Assembly (NCBI RefSeq): GCF_000716675.1
Contig: NZ_JNXT01000040.1
Coordinates: forward strand, 76,238 to 140,237
Reading direction: 5' to 3'
DNA: 64,000 nucleotides
Source: Streptomyces alboflavus
GTDB lineage: Bacteria; Actinomycetota; Actinomycetes; Streptomycetales; Streptomycetaceae
The notes under the pieces were generated by a model. That model was not told the origin of the DNA. It did not search any database and saw only the letters and a list, made by a program, of their open reading frames with translations. The translations under genes and the position numbers were made by a program. Below are positions 40,782 to 51,439 of this stretch, one piece after another (positions within the stretch are counted from its first letter, which is position 1; every line of letters begins with the position of its first letter).

Positions 40782-43700
40782 CAGTACGTCACCTCCTGGG
40801 CGCGCCGCCGGATCACGGTGACCGCGTCGCGCTGATTGCCGGTGGGGCCGTAGTAGTTGGGCGCGAAGGACAGCTGGGCGTAGCCGCCGATCAGATGCGT
40901 CGGCTTGATGAGGAGCCGGGTGAGGGCGTTGTGGACGCCGCCGCGCCGCCCCGTCGCCTCCGACTTCGGCACGTTCACCAGGCGCTCCTGCGCGTGGTAC
41001 ATGAACACCGTCCCGGCCGGCATCCGGTGCGAGACCACCGCGCGGGCCACGACCACGCCGTTGGCGTTGTGCGCCTCGATCCAGTCGTTGTCCGCCACGC
41101 CGATCGCCTCCGCGTCGGACACGCTGATCCAGATGACGGGACCGCCCCGGGCCAGGGTCTGCATCAGCAGGTTCTCCTGGTACTCGGAGTGGATGGACCA
41201 CTTCGAGTGCGGCGTCAGATAGCGCACCGTCATCGAGCGCCCGCCGTCGCCGTCGGCCACCGGCTGCTCCCCGAGCGCGGCCAGGTCCAACGGGGGCCGG
41301 TAGACGGGCAGTTGTTCCCCGTACTCCGCGATCCACGGATGGTCGAGGTAGAAGTGCTGGCGGCCGGTCAGGGTGTGCCAGGGCTTCAGGTGCTCGGTGT
41401 TGATCGTGAACGGGGCGTACCGGCGGTCGGGGGCCTCCTTGCCCGACCATTCGAAGCTCGCCCCGACCTGCACCGGACGGGCCTGCGTGTCGGAGAACTC
41501 CACCCGCCGCTCGGCCACCGAGGCGCCCAGCTCCGCGAGCCCCGTCTCGGCGCCGCAGCGCTCCGCGAGCCGCTCGAACCCCTCGGCGGCGAGGCGTCCG
41601 TTGGTGGTGCCCGACAGCGCGAGGATCGCCTCGCACAGCTTGACGTCCGTGTCGAGCAGCGGCCGGCCGAGCGCGGGCCCGGACCCGGCGGTGCCGCACC
41701 GCGCGGCGAGCCAGGAGGTCTCCGGCAGCGGGTTCACCGTCACGCCCTTGACCGTCATGCCCTGCTCCCCGGGCAGCGGACCCAGCGCGGCGATCTTGTC
41801 GCCGATGGCGGTGTAGTCCCGCTCCACGACCGTGAACTGAGGACGCGTGGAGCCTTCGGCGGGCGCCTCGCCCGGGGTGTCGTGCTGCAGCGCCGTCGCC
41901 ACCAGGTCGTGCGCCACGTCGAGGCGGCCCTCGGCGAGGCGGCTCACCTCGGTGGCGAGCCCGTGGAAGATCTCGAAGTCCGTACGGGCCTGCCACGGCG
42001 GGCTGATCGCGGGGGAGAAGGCGTGCACATAGGGATGCATGTCGGTGCTGGACAGGTCGTGCTTCTCGTACCAGGTCGCCGCGGGCAGCACCAGATCGGC
42101 GTGCAGCGTGGTCGACGTCATGCGGAAGTCGAGCGCGAGCAGCAGGTCGAGCTTGCCGCGCGGCTCCTCCTCCCGCCAGGTCACGTCCTTCGGCCTGCTC
42201 TCCGGCGGCGCTTCCTGCGCGTTCGCGTTGTCGGACGCGCCGAGCAGATGCCGCAGGAAGAACTCGTTGCCCTTGGCCGAGGACCCGATCAGATTGGCGC
42301 GCCACACGGTGAGCACCCGGGGCCAGTTGGCCGGATCGTCCGGATCCTCACAGGCGTACGAGAGCCGCCCCGCCTCGGCCTCGGCGGCCAGCCAGGCCGC
42401 CGGATCCGCGTCGGCCTCGTGCACGCGCCGCCCCAGGTCCAGCGGGTTGGCGGAGAACGTCGGATACGACGGCATCCAGCCCTGCCGGGCGGAGCGGGCC
42501 AGGAGATCCGCGGTATGCAGACCCGTGAGGTCGCCCGGCGCGGTGGGGGAGACCAGGGCGTCCGCCGTGAACTTCTCGTACCGCCACTGGCCGGTGTGCA
42601 GATACCAGTACGGCGTCCCCGCCATCTGCCGCGAGGGCCGCCCCCAGTCCGACGCCGTGGCCAGCTGCTGCCAGCCCGCGTACGGCCGCACCTTTTCCTG
42701 CCCCACATAGTGCGCCCAGCCGCCGCCGTTGACGCCCTGACAGCCGGTGAGCAGCAGCAGCGAGAGGAACGAGCGGTAGATGGTGTCCGAGTGGAACCAG
42801 TGGTTCGTCCCGGCCCCCATCACGATCATGCAGCGACCCCGGGTCTGCTCCGCGGTCCGCGCGAACTCACGGGCCGCCCGCACCACCGCCCCCGCCGGCA
42901 CCGACGTGACCGCCTCCTGCCAGGCCGGGGTGCACGGCGTGGACGCGTCGTCGTAGGCCGTCGGCGCCTGCCCGTCGAGGCCCTCGCGCCGTACCCCGTA
43001 CTGGGCGAGCATCAGGTCGAACACCGTTGTCACCAGACGTCCGCCGACCCGCAGGGCGGGCACCGCGCACCGGATCGTCGCGCCGTCCTCGTCGAAGCGG
43101 GGCAGCGTCACCGTGGCCCGGGCGGCGCCCGGGCGGCCGTACAGGCTGAGCAGCGGGTCGACGTCCCCGAGGTCGAGGTTCCAGCGGCCCTCGCTCGCCT
43201 TGCTCCAGCGGTCTCCCAGCGTGCCGTTGGGCACGGTCGGCCGCCCGCCGGCCCTGTCGAGGAGCACCGGCATCCAGCGCCGCGCCTCGGCCTCGGCGTC
43301 CCCGGCCAGGTCGAGATCCTTGGCGGTGACGAAGGCGCCGGGTGTGTGGGTGTGCTCGTCGCGCTCGTCCAGGGACACGAGGAAGGGCAGGTCGGTGAAG
43401 CGTTTGACGTAGTCGGTGAAGTAGGGCACCTGCCGGTCGACGAAGCACTCGCGCAGGATCACGTGGCCCATCGCCATCGCGAGCGCGCCGTCGGTCCCCG
43501 GATGGGGATGCAGCCACTCGTCGGCGAACTTCGTCGCGTCGGCGTAGTCGGGCGACACCACGACCACCTTCTGGCCGCGGTAGCGCGCCTCGGCCATCCA
43601 GTGGGCGTCCGGGGTCCGCGTCACCGGGACATTGGAGCCCCACAGCATCAGATACGCGGCGTCCCACCAGTCCCCGGACTCCGGTACGTCGGTCTGGTCG

Positions 43701-44488
43701 CCGAACACCTGCGGCGAGGCGATCGGCAGGTCCGCGTACCAGTCGTAGAACGACAGCATCGGCGCGCCGATCAGCGCGTGGAACCGGGCGCCGACCGCGT
43801 GCGAGGCCATCGACATCGCCGGGATCGGGGAGAAGCCCGCGATCCGGTCGGGCCCGTGCGCCTGGAGCGTGTGCACATGCGCGGCCGCCGCGATCTCCAG
43901 CGCCTCGGCCCAGCCGACCCGCACCAGGCCGCCCTTGCCGCGGGCCGACTGGTAGCGGCGGCGCTGGTCCGGATCGCCGGTGACCTGCGCCCACGCCGCC
44001 ACCGGATCACCGCCGTGCCGGGCCTTTGCTTCCCGGAACATCTCGACCAGGACACCGCGGACGAGCGGATGGCGCACTCGGGTTGGCGAGTACGTGTACC
44101 AGGAGAACGACGCCCCGCGCGGGCAGCCCCGCGGCTCGTAGTCCGGGCGGTCCGGCCCGGTCGACGGATAGTCGGTCGCCTGGGTCTCCCAGGTGATCAG
44201 ACCGTCCTTGACGTACACCTGCCACGAGCACGACCCCGTGCAATTCACGCCGTGGGTGGAGCGCACCACTTTGTCGTGCGCCCAACGCTCCCGGTACGGC
44301 TGATCGTTGACCTGCTGATCCGTGCGGAAGACCGCGCGGGCGTCGGGCGTGGCCGGCGCACGCCGCAACAACTGCCCTGCCGCGAACAATCGTTCGGCCG
44401 CATCCGAGGCGATCCGCTCCGCTTTGGCCCTGCCACGTCCCACGCCCCAGACTCCCCTCGGAGATCGGCGCGCCGGAGTGGTCGGCAC
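40781..44488 (-). CDS. narG: Respiratory nitrate reductase alpha subunit (molybdopterin)
   Basis: A 1235-residue catalytic subunit reducing nitrate to nitrite with bis-MGD. The N-terminal cluster motif is STHGVNCTGSCSWQVYVK (His/Cys ligands of FS0). PRGASFSWYTYSPTRVRHPL and GFSPIPAMSMASHAVGARFH are strongly conserved NarG blocks, and the C-terminus is GPTGNQRDAVTVIRRRAQEV. Length is normal. There is no Tat signal, consistent with a cytoplasm-facing NarG. It is first in the operon, with its promoter in the 355-bp upstream gap. Confidence 0.96.
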   Translation of the reverse strand: MPTTPARRSPRGVWGVGRGRAKAERIASDAAERLFAAGQLLRRAPATPDARAVFRTDQQVNDQPYRERWAHDKVVRSTHGVNCTGSCSWQVYVKDGLITWETQATDYPSTGPDRPDYEPRGCPRGASFSWYTYSPTRVRHPLVRGVLVEMFREAKARHGGDPVAAWAQVTGDPDQRRRYQSARGKGGLVRVGWAEALEIAAAAHVHTLQAHGPDRIAGFSPIPAMSMASHAVGARFHALIGAPMLSFYDWYADLPIASPQVFGDQTDVPESGDWWDAAYLMLWGSNVPVTRTPDAHWMAEARYRGQKVVVVSPDYADATKFADEWLHPHPGTDGALAMAMGHVILRECFVDRQVPYFTDYVKRFTDLPFLVSLDERDEHTHTPGAFVTAKDLDLAGDAEAEARRWMPVLLDRAGGRPTVPNGTLGDRWSKASEGRWNLDLGDVDPLLSLYGRPGAARATVTLPRFDEDGATIRCAVPALRVGGRLVTTVFDLMLAQYGVRREGLDGQAPTAYDDASTPCTPAWQEAVTSVPAGAVVRAAREFARTAEQTRGRCMIVMGAGTNHWFHSDTIYRSFLSLLLLTGCQGVNGGGWAHYVGQEKVRPYAGWQQLATASDWGRPSRQMAGTPYWYLHTGQWRYEKFTADALVSPTAPGDLTGLHTADLLARSARQGWMPSYPTFSANPLDLGRRVHEADADPAAWLAAEAEAGRLSYACEDPDDPANWPRVLTVWRANLIGSSAKGNEFFLRHLLGASDNANAQEAPPESRPKDVTWREEEPRGKLDLLLALDFRMTSTTLHADLVLPAATWYEKHDLSSTDMHPYVHAFSPAISPPWQARTDFEIFHGLATEVSRLAEGRLDVAHDLVATALQHDTPGEAPAEGSTRPQFTVVERDYTAIGDKIAALGPLPGEQGMTVKGVTVNPLPETSWLAARCGTAGSGPALGRPLLDTDVKLCEAILALSGTTNGRLAAEGFERLAERCGAETGLAELGASVAERRVEFSDTQARPVQVGASFEWSGKEAPDRRYAPFTINTEHLKPWHTLTGRQHFYLDHPWIAEYGEQLPVYRPPLDLAALGEQPVADGDGGRSMTVRYLTPHSKWSIHSEYQENLLMQTLARGGPVIWISVSDAEAIGVADNDWIEAHNANGVVVARAVVSHRMPAGTVFMYHAQERLVNVPKSEATGRRGGVHNALTRLLIKPTHLIGGYAQLSFAPNYYGPTGNQRDAVTVIRRRAQEVTY

Positions 44489-44843
44489 CGGCGCGCACGT
44501 CTCGACGAACGGGGGCCAGAATCCTCTCTTCCGGTGTGTGGTGTAGACCTGTTTTCGGCCAGTTGGATGTACCTAGACGTTATTTTCCGTGCTCTTTGCG
44601 ATGGTTGATACAGGGAAAGTCAAAAGCGGGACGAAAGGGAATGGGCCGCTGAGGCGACGGCCCCGGCGTTCGAATGCCTGCTCCCTTGAGTACGTGATTA
44701 CTTGACCTTTCCCGGCGGCTGGGCCGGTGTGGCTGAGCGCTTCAGGCGGCCGTCGCGTGCTTCGGTGGCCACTTTGGCGCGAGGGCGGGACGGCACGGCT
44801 CTCTGAACCTGAAGACACGACACGCGGGTCCGGGGTCGTACCG
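44489..44843. other. Intergenic region holding the narG promoter
   Basis: About 355 bp between the end of the NCS1 permease gene and narG, both on the minus strand. It is AT-richer than its surroundings near 44570-44620. A TTGA-N11-TCAA inverted repeat at 44605-44623 could be a regulator site, but the spacing is not that of an FNR box. No gene is seen. Confidence 0.5.
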
Positions 44844-46445
44844 CTACCGGGTCGTCCCGCCGTCCCCTGGTTCAGCGGCGCCCGCACCGGACGTGGACCG
44901 ACCCGAACGGAGGCGCCCGCGGCTGAGGATGACGTAGAGCGAAGCGGAGACGGTGATCCCGGCGGGGAGGGCGAGGTCCAGGCCGTCCAGGGCCGACGCG
45001 ATCGGCCCGGTGTAGAGGGTGTTGACGCACAGGGCCGACACGGTGACGCCTCCCGTGAGGGCCAGGGCTCCCGCCGGGCTGACCCCGGCGGCGTACCAGT
45101 AGGGGCTGTCGGGGGTCTCGTCCATCAGCGTGGGGCCGTCGTAGCGGTTGCGGCGCAGCCAGATGTCCGCCGCGTAGATGGTCATGGCGGGGCCGAGCAG
45201 GACGACGGTGAGCTGGAGGACGTTGCTGACGGTGTCGAGGAAGTCGGAGATGAGGAGCGCGTACAGGGTGAGGGCGACGGCCGCGGTCCCGTCGGCGATC
45301 ACACTGAGGGAACGGCGGATGCGGATGCCGACGGCCTGGAGGGCGAGTCCGGCGCTGTAGGCGGTCAGCGCGTTGAGGGCGACCGTGCCGAGGATCAGTG
45401 CGAGCAGGAAGAGGGGGTCGAACCAGCCCGGCAGGATCGTCCGGAGCCCCGACTGCGGGTCCCCCATGTCGACCGCGGTCGCCGCGCAGGCCCCGAGCGA
45501 GCAGATGACGACACCGGGCACGAACCCGCCGAGCGCGGTCCAGCCGAGCACCGCCTTCGCGGACGTCGTGCGCGGCAGATAGCGGGCGAAGTCGGCGCTC
45601 GTGGTGTACGACAGCGGCGCGGAGGCGATGAGGGTGACCCCGGCGACGAGAACCGTCCACAGCTCGGCTCCCCGCAGCGGCGCGGGCGGCGCGTACGAGA
45701 AGTCGGTGTGGCGCAGCACGGCGATCGCGACGACGGCGAAGACGGCGGTCAGGGCGAGGGTGATCGGCAGATACAGCTTCATGATGAGGCCGTGGCCGTA
45801 CACGCCGATGGTCAGGGTGACGGCGGCGATGACCAGGACGACGGCGATCTTGACGCCGGTGGTCGCGCCCACACCGGCCTTCTCGACCAGGGCGAACGCG
45901 GCGGTCGCGGCGGCGGCCAGATTCAGGGCGAAGTAGCAGACGGAGATCATCCAGCCGACGACGGCGTTGTTCACGCGGTTGCCGCGGATTCCGTAGATCG
46001 CCCGCGTGATCACTTCGCTCGGCGTGCCCGCGGCCGGGCCGGATATCGCCAGCAGCCCGGTCAGGAGCCAGAACAGATTGCCCGCCACGATGACCAGGAG
46101 GGCCTGGCCCAGCGTCAGCCCCATGAGGATCAGGGTCCCGCCGACCACCAGGCTCAGGTAGTTGACGTTCGCCGCCGCCCAGACGGAGAACAACTGCCGA
46201 GGGTGGCCGTGGCGTTCCTGGTCGGGGATGTGGTCGATGCCGTGGGCCTCGATGCGGCCCGCCCCGTCCGAGCTGGGCTGTTTCCTCTGCCCTGCGTGGA
46301 CGGGCAGGGCGCCCGGCCCGTCCACGCAGGGCCGTGCCGCTCGTGCGCCGTCGGGGCTCCGTGCCGGTGGCCCGCCGGGGGAGAGCCCCGCTCCCTGTCG
46401 CGCGGCGCAGGTGCTCTCGGGCGGGTCGGGAATCGTGGACGCCAT
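44844..46445 (-). CDS. NCS1-family nucleobase/cation symporter
   Basis: A 533-residue permease with about 12 helices after an unusually long, low-complexity N-terminus of some 65 residues. The family entry block is IEAHGIDHIPDQERHGHPRQ followed by LFSVWAAANVNYLSLVVGG, and a substrate-site region is AISGPAAGTPSEVITRAIYG. NCS1 proteins import purines, pyrimidines, hydantoins or thiamine precursors with a cation. It is divergent from a TetR gene and near an amidohydrolase, so a nucleobase or hydantoin-like substrate that the hydrolase opens is plausible. The true start could be nearer the conserved block. Confidence 0.88.
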   Translation of the reverse strand: MASTIPDPPESTCAARQGAGLSPGGPPARSPDGARAARPCVDGPGALPVHAGQRKQPSSDGAGRIEAHGIDHIPDQERHGHPRQLFSVWAAANVNYLSLVVGGTLILMGLTLGQALLVIVAGNLFWLLTGLLAISGPAAGTPSEVITRAIYGIRGNRVNNAVVGWMISVCYFALNLAAAATAAFALVEKAGVGATTGVKIAVVLVIAAVTLTIGVYGHGLIMKLYLPITLALTAVFAVVAIAVLRHTDFSYAPPAPLRGAELWTVLVAGVTLIASAPLSYTTSADFARYLPRTTSAKAVLGWTALGGFVPGVVICSLGACAATAVDMGDPQSGLRTILPGWFDPLFLLALILGTVALNALTAYSAGLALQAVGIRIRRSLSVIADGTAAVALTLYALLISDFLDTVSNVLQLTVVLLGPAMTIYAADIWLRRNRYDGPTLMDETPDSPYWYAAGVSPAGALALTGGVTVSALCVNTLYTGPIASALDGLDLALPAGITVSASLYVILSRGRLRSGRSTSGAGAAEPGDGGTTR

Positions 46446-46504
46446 GCGGCCCCTCCGGATGCTGGTAGCCCACCTGCTTGCTTATTGGTCGCACACTCAA
46501 TAGC

Positions 46505-47152
46505 ATGGAATCCATGTCGTCAAGCGTTCAGAACAAGCGAATCCGCAAATCTCCGGGGGCTAGACGTGCGGAAATCGTTGCGGCCGCCGCCGGTGTGGCA
46601 CTGGCGGAAGGGCTGGAGTGCATCACCCTGCGGCGGGTTGCGGAGGAGCTCGACGTCCGGCCGGGGCTCATCAGCCACTACTTCCCGGCGGTCGACGACC
46701 TCGTGGCCGAGGCCTACGGAAGCGCCGTCGGCTCCGAACTCGACGAACTCCTCCCGGCCGACCGTGCCGGCGCCACCCCCACCCGGCACCTGGCCCGGTT
46801 CCTCGCCCGTACGACGGGGAAGGCGTACGACGACATCAGCAGGCTGTGGCTCAACGCCCGCCACCTGAGCCGCTACCGGCCCGCCCTGCGTGACCGCGTC
46901 GCCGTCCAGGAGGACGCCTGGCGTGACCGCCTCGAGGAAGTCATCCGCGTCGGCGTCGAGGAGGGCGAATTCCACACCGCCGACCCTCTGGTGACGGCCA
47001 TTCAGATCCTGGTCGTCCTCGACGGCCTCGGCATGCTCGTCAACAGCCCGAGCGCCGACGACGGCCCGCCCGCGGTCCGGCGCCTGCCTGTCACCACGGC
47101 GGAACGCGAACTCGGGCTGCCCGTCGGGGCGTTGTCCGACGCCCCGGACTGA
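46505..47152 (+). CDS. TetR-family regulator
   Basis: A 215-residue repressor. The helix-turn-helix lies at about residues 20-65 (RRAEIVAAAAGVALAEGLEC, then LRRVAEELDVRPGLISHYFP). The C-terminal ligand domain is of the BetI-like type (YDDISRLWLNARHLSRYRPA). It is divergent from the NCS1 permease by 59 bp. A small inverted repeat TATTG-N10-CAATA at 46483-46502 just before its start is a candidate operator. It likely controls the permease and perhaps the following amidohydrolase. Confidence 0.88.
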   Translation: MESMSSSVQNKRIRKSPGARRAEIVAAAAGVALAEGLECITLRRVAEELDVRPGLISHYFPAVDDLVAEAYGSAVGSELDELLPADRAGATPTRHLARFLARTTGKAYDDISRLWLNARHLSRYRPALRDRVAVQEDAWRDRLEEVIRVGVEEGEFHTADPLVTAIQILVVLDGLGMLVNSPSADDGPPAVRRLPVTTAERELGLPVGALSDAPD

Positions 47153-47200
47153 CCCGCCCGCGGGGCCCTGCGTCCGTCTGGGCGTCCTCGTCCTCAGCCG

Positions 47201-47248
47201 TGTCCCGGCACCCCTTGTGTCCCAGCACCCCCTGTGTCCCAGCACCCC
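47201..47248. repeat. Three 17-bp tandem repeats upstream of the amidohydrolase
   Basis: TGTCCCRGCACCCC plus three variable bases repeats with a period of 17 bp from 47201. It is followed by two imperfect copies of a block carrying AAGGAGCC and a GTG. The array lies in the leader of the amidohydrolase gene and has also duplicated its ribosome site, creating alternative in-frame GTG starts. Confidence 0.85.
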
Positions 47249-47283
47249 GTGTCCAAGGAGCCTTCGTGTCCCAAGGAGCCCCC

Positions 47284-48909
47284 GTGCGCACCTCCCTCGT
47301 CCTGCTCTCGGCCCGTCTGCTCGACCCCGTCACCGGCGAACTCCTGCCGCAGACCGCGCTCGCCGCGGCCGACGGGCGCATCACCGCCCTCGGGGACGCC
47401 CCGGACATCCGCGCCCTCGCCGACGCCTCGACCACGGTGATCGACCTCAAGGGCGCCGTCGTCACCCCCGGCCTCGTCGACGGACACATCCACCCCGTAA
47501 CGGGCGCCGAACTCACCCACGGCCTCGACCTGTCGGGCTGCGAGAACGTGGAGCACGTACGCGCGGCCCTCGCCCGTGCGGTGCGGGACCTCGCCCCCGG
47601 CGCCTGGCTGCACGGATGGGGCCTCGACCCCAACGTCTTCGCCGGAGCCCCCGTCGAGACCGCCCCCTTCGACGCCGTCCTCGACGGCGTGCCCGCCCTG
47701 CTGCTGCTCTTCGACGCGCACTCGATGCTGGCCAGCCGCCGCGCCCTGGAACTCGCCGGGGTCGACGGGCCCCGCACCTTCGATCAGGCCACCGCCGAAG
47801 TGGTCTGCGACGCCGAGGGACGGCCCACCGGACTGCTCCTCGAGGACGCCGCCTGCGCGCTCGTGGAACGCGTCGCCCCGCAGCCCACCCGCGACGAGCG
47901 CCGCGACCGGCTCGCCGCCGTCCTGCGCGCCATGGCCGCCACCGGCCTCACCGGCGGCCACGCCATGGACGCGAACGGCGACAGCCTCGCCTTCTACGCC
48001 GAGCTGGACGCGGCGGGCGACCTGCCGCTGCGCCTGCGCGTCGCCCCCTGGTGCCAGCCCGGCACCGACGCCGAAGGACTGCGCGCACTCGTCGCACAGC
48101 AGGGCACCGGCGGGCGGCTGTGGCGCACCGACGGCGTCAAGATCTTCATGGACGGCACCATCGACAACGGCACCGCCTGGCTGGAGCACCCCGACTGCCA
48201 CGGCGAGTCCCGCCACGCCTTCTGGCCCGACCCCGAGGAGTACACCCGCGTCGTCGGCGAACTCCACCGGGCGGGCGTGCCCATCGCCACCCACGCCATC
48301 GGCGACGCCGCCGTACGCCATGTCCTCGACGCCGTCGAGAAGGCGCAGGCCGAGGACAGGCGGCCGGTGCGGCACCGGATCGAGCACATCGAGACCGTGC
48401 CCGACGACACCCTGCGCCGCTTCGCCGACCTCGGCGTCATCGCCTCCATGCAGCCGACCCACTGCTGCGACTTCACCCGCGCCGACCACACCGACAACTG
48501 GTCGCGCCGCCTCGGCGAGGAGCGCGCCGCACGCGCCTGGCGCTGCCGCGACCTGCACGACTCCGGCGCCGTCGTCGTCCTCGGCTCCGACTGGCCCATC
48601 GCGCCCTACCCGCCGTCGGCCGTCATGGCCGGAGCCCGCCACCGTCGCCCCAGCCGCGACCTCACCCGGCCCCCGCACGGCCCGCACCAGGCACTCACGG
48701 CCCTGGAGGCCCTCCAGGGCATGACCGTCAACGCCGCCTACGCGGCGGGGGAGGAGCACGAGGCGGGCCGCATCGCCGTCGGCCACCGCGCCGACCTGAC
48801 CGTCTTCGCCGAGAACCCCCTCACCACCGAGGCCACCGAACTCCCGGACCTGCCGGTGCTCCTCACCGTCCTCGACGGCCACCCCACCCATCGCGACCCG
48901 CGGCTGTGA
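47284..48909 (+). CDS. Amidohydrolase (YtcJ-like, amidohydrolase_3)
   Basis: A 541-residue metal-dependent hydrolase. The metal-binding block GLVDGHIHPVTGAELTHGLD, later His residues in ATHAIGDAAV and RHRIEHIE, and the Asp in VVLGSDWPIAPYPP mark the amidohydrolase_3 (YtcJ-like) group. Here the DGHIHP and GSDWP patterns are intact. ILDLKGAVVTP-like N-terminal strands and a C-terminal composite beta-domain flank the barrel. I chose GTG 47284, five bases after AAGGAG. It follows the TetR gene on the same strand and may degrade the substrate imported by the NCS1 permease. Confidence 0.87.
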   Translation: MRTSLVLLSARLLDPVTGELLPQTALAAADGRITALGDAPDIRALADASTTVIDLKGAVVTPGLVDGHIHPVTGAELTHGLDLSGCENVEHVRAALARAVRDLAPGAWLHGWGLDPNVFAGAPVETAPFDAVLDGVPALLLLFDAHSMLASRRALELAGVDGPRTFDQATAEVVCDAEGRPTGLLLEDAACALVERVAPQPTRDERRDRLAAVLRAMAATGLTGGHAMDANGDSLAFYAELDAAGDLPLRLRVAPWCQPGTDAEGLRALVAQQGTGGRLWRTDGVKIFMDGTIDNGTAWLEHPDCHGESRHAFWPDPEEYTRVVGELHRAGVPIATHAIGDAAVRHVLDAVEKAQAEDRRPVRHRIEHIETVPDDTLRRFADLGVIASMQPTHCCDFTRADHTDNWSRRLGEERAARAWRCRDLHDSGAVVVLGSDWPIAPYPPSAVMAGARHRRPSRDLTRPPHGPHQALTALEALQGMTVNAAYAAGEEHEAGRIAVGHRADLTVFAENPLTTEATELPDLPVLLTVLDGHPTHRDPRL

Positions 48910-48950
48910 CCGGTCGCGGAGGCGGCGGCGGGCCGCGGTGACTACGGGCC

Positions 48951-49011
48951 GCCGACCGCATCGGGCGACGCCGACCGATTCGGGGGCGACGCTGACCGCA
49001 TCGGGAGCGAC
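48951..49011. repeat. Three imperfect 19-21-bp tandem repeats
   Basis: Units based on GCCGACCGCATCGGG-(GG)-CGAC repeat three times between the ends of the amidohydrolase gene and the convergent LysR gene. The role is unknown; slippage duplication is likely. Confidence 0.8.
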
Positions 49012-49051
49012 GGTGCCCGCCGATCCGTGCGATCACGGGCTTCCCGCTCTC

Positions 49052-49963
49052 CTACTCCCGGCTCAGCAACGGCAGCTCCGCCGAGGGGTTCCGCAGCGCG
49101 TCCAGCACGGCGCGCACCGCCGCGCGAGGCGGTGCGCCGCGCCGGACCGCCGCAGTGATCGTGCGCGTCACCGGAGCCGCGAGTTCCGCGGTGGCGACGC
49201 GATAGCGGTCGAGGTCCACCGTCAGGCCGGGCAGCAGCGCGATCGAGTGCCCGGCCTCGACGTGCTGCAACGTCATCATGTAGTTGCTGAAGCGGCACAC
49301 CACGCGCGGCTCGAACCGCGCGTGGCGGCACAGCCGCAGCGCGAGGTTGGCCATGTACGACTGCGGCATGTCGAAGGCCCACGGTTCGTCCGCGTACGCG
49401 GCGAGGTCGACGCCGGCGCGCCCGGCAGCGGGATGACCGGGCGGGACGACCAGCAGGATCGGGTCCCTGGCCAGCGGCACCAGGTCGAGGTCCGGGCCGA
49501 GCGGCAGCTCGTCGAAGTCGGTGGTCGTGATGATGACGTCCGCGTCGCCGACCCGCAGCGCGGGCATGCTCTCGTGCGGCTCCAGCTGAAGGACCTCCAC
49601 GTCGAGGTGCGGATGCGCCCGCTTCAGGCGGGTCACCGCCGGGACGGCCATGGTGTGGATCGCGCTCTGGAACGCCCCGAGCCGCACCAGACCCGCCGGT
49701 TCCTCCCCGAAGCCGCGCAGCTCCGCCTCGACGCTCTCCATGTGGTCGAGGATCGCCCGGGCCCGGCGCGCGAGGATCAGCCCGGCCGGGGTGAGCCGCA
49801 CCCGGCGCCCCGTGCGTTCGAGCAGCTGGGTGCGGGTCTCGGACTCGAGCACGGCGAGCTGCTGCGACACGCTCGACGGGCTCAGGTTCGCGGCCTGGGC
49901 CACCGCCCGCACGGTGCCCAGGGTGTCCAGCTGGCTCAGCAGGCGCAGCCTCCAGGGGTTCAT
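49052..49963 (-). CDS. LysR-family regulator
   Basis: A 303-residue LysR regulator. The N-terminal helix-turn-helix is AVAQAANLSPSSVSQQLAVL (about residues 20-39). The substrate-binding domain begins VRLGAFQSAIHTMAVPAVTR and has ARDPILLVVPPGHPAAG. GAGGGGGTG precedes ATG 49963. It is divergent from the aminotransferase gene, as LysR regulators usually are from their targets. Confidence 0.92.
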   Translation of the reverse strand: MNPWRLRLLSQLDTLGTVRAVAQAANLSPSSVSQQLAVLESETRTQLLERTGRRVRLTPAGLILARRARAILDHMESVEAELRGFGEEPAGLVRLGAFQSAIHTMAVPAVTRLKRAHPHLDVEVLQLEPHESMPALRVGDADVIITTTDFDELPLGPDLDLVPLARDPILLVVPPGHPAAGRAGVDLAAYADEPWAFDMPQSYMANLALRLCRHARFEPRVVCRFSNYMMTLQHVEAGHSIALLPGLTVDLDRYRVATAELAAPVTRTITAAVRRGAPPRAAVRAVLDALRNPSAELPLLSRE

Positions 49964-50014
49964 CACCCCCTCATTGTTGTGCGGTTTCTCCGAACAGGAC
50001 AGCCGGAATTGTGA

Positions 50015-51430
<1,416 letters not shown>

Positions 51431-51439
51431 CCGCCGTGG

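Noticed and set aside
40895..44608. A 1237-codon plus-strand open frame opposite narG
   Set aside because: It is antisense shadow of a full-length nitrate reductase alpha subunit; the product is His/Arg/Gly-rich without any motif.
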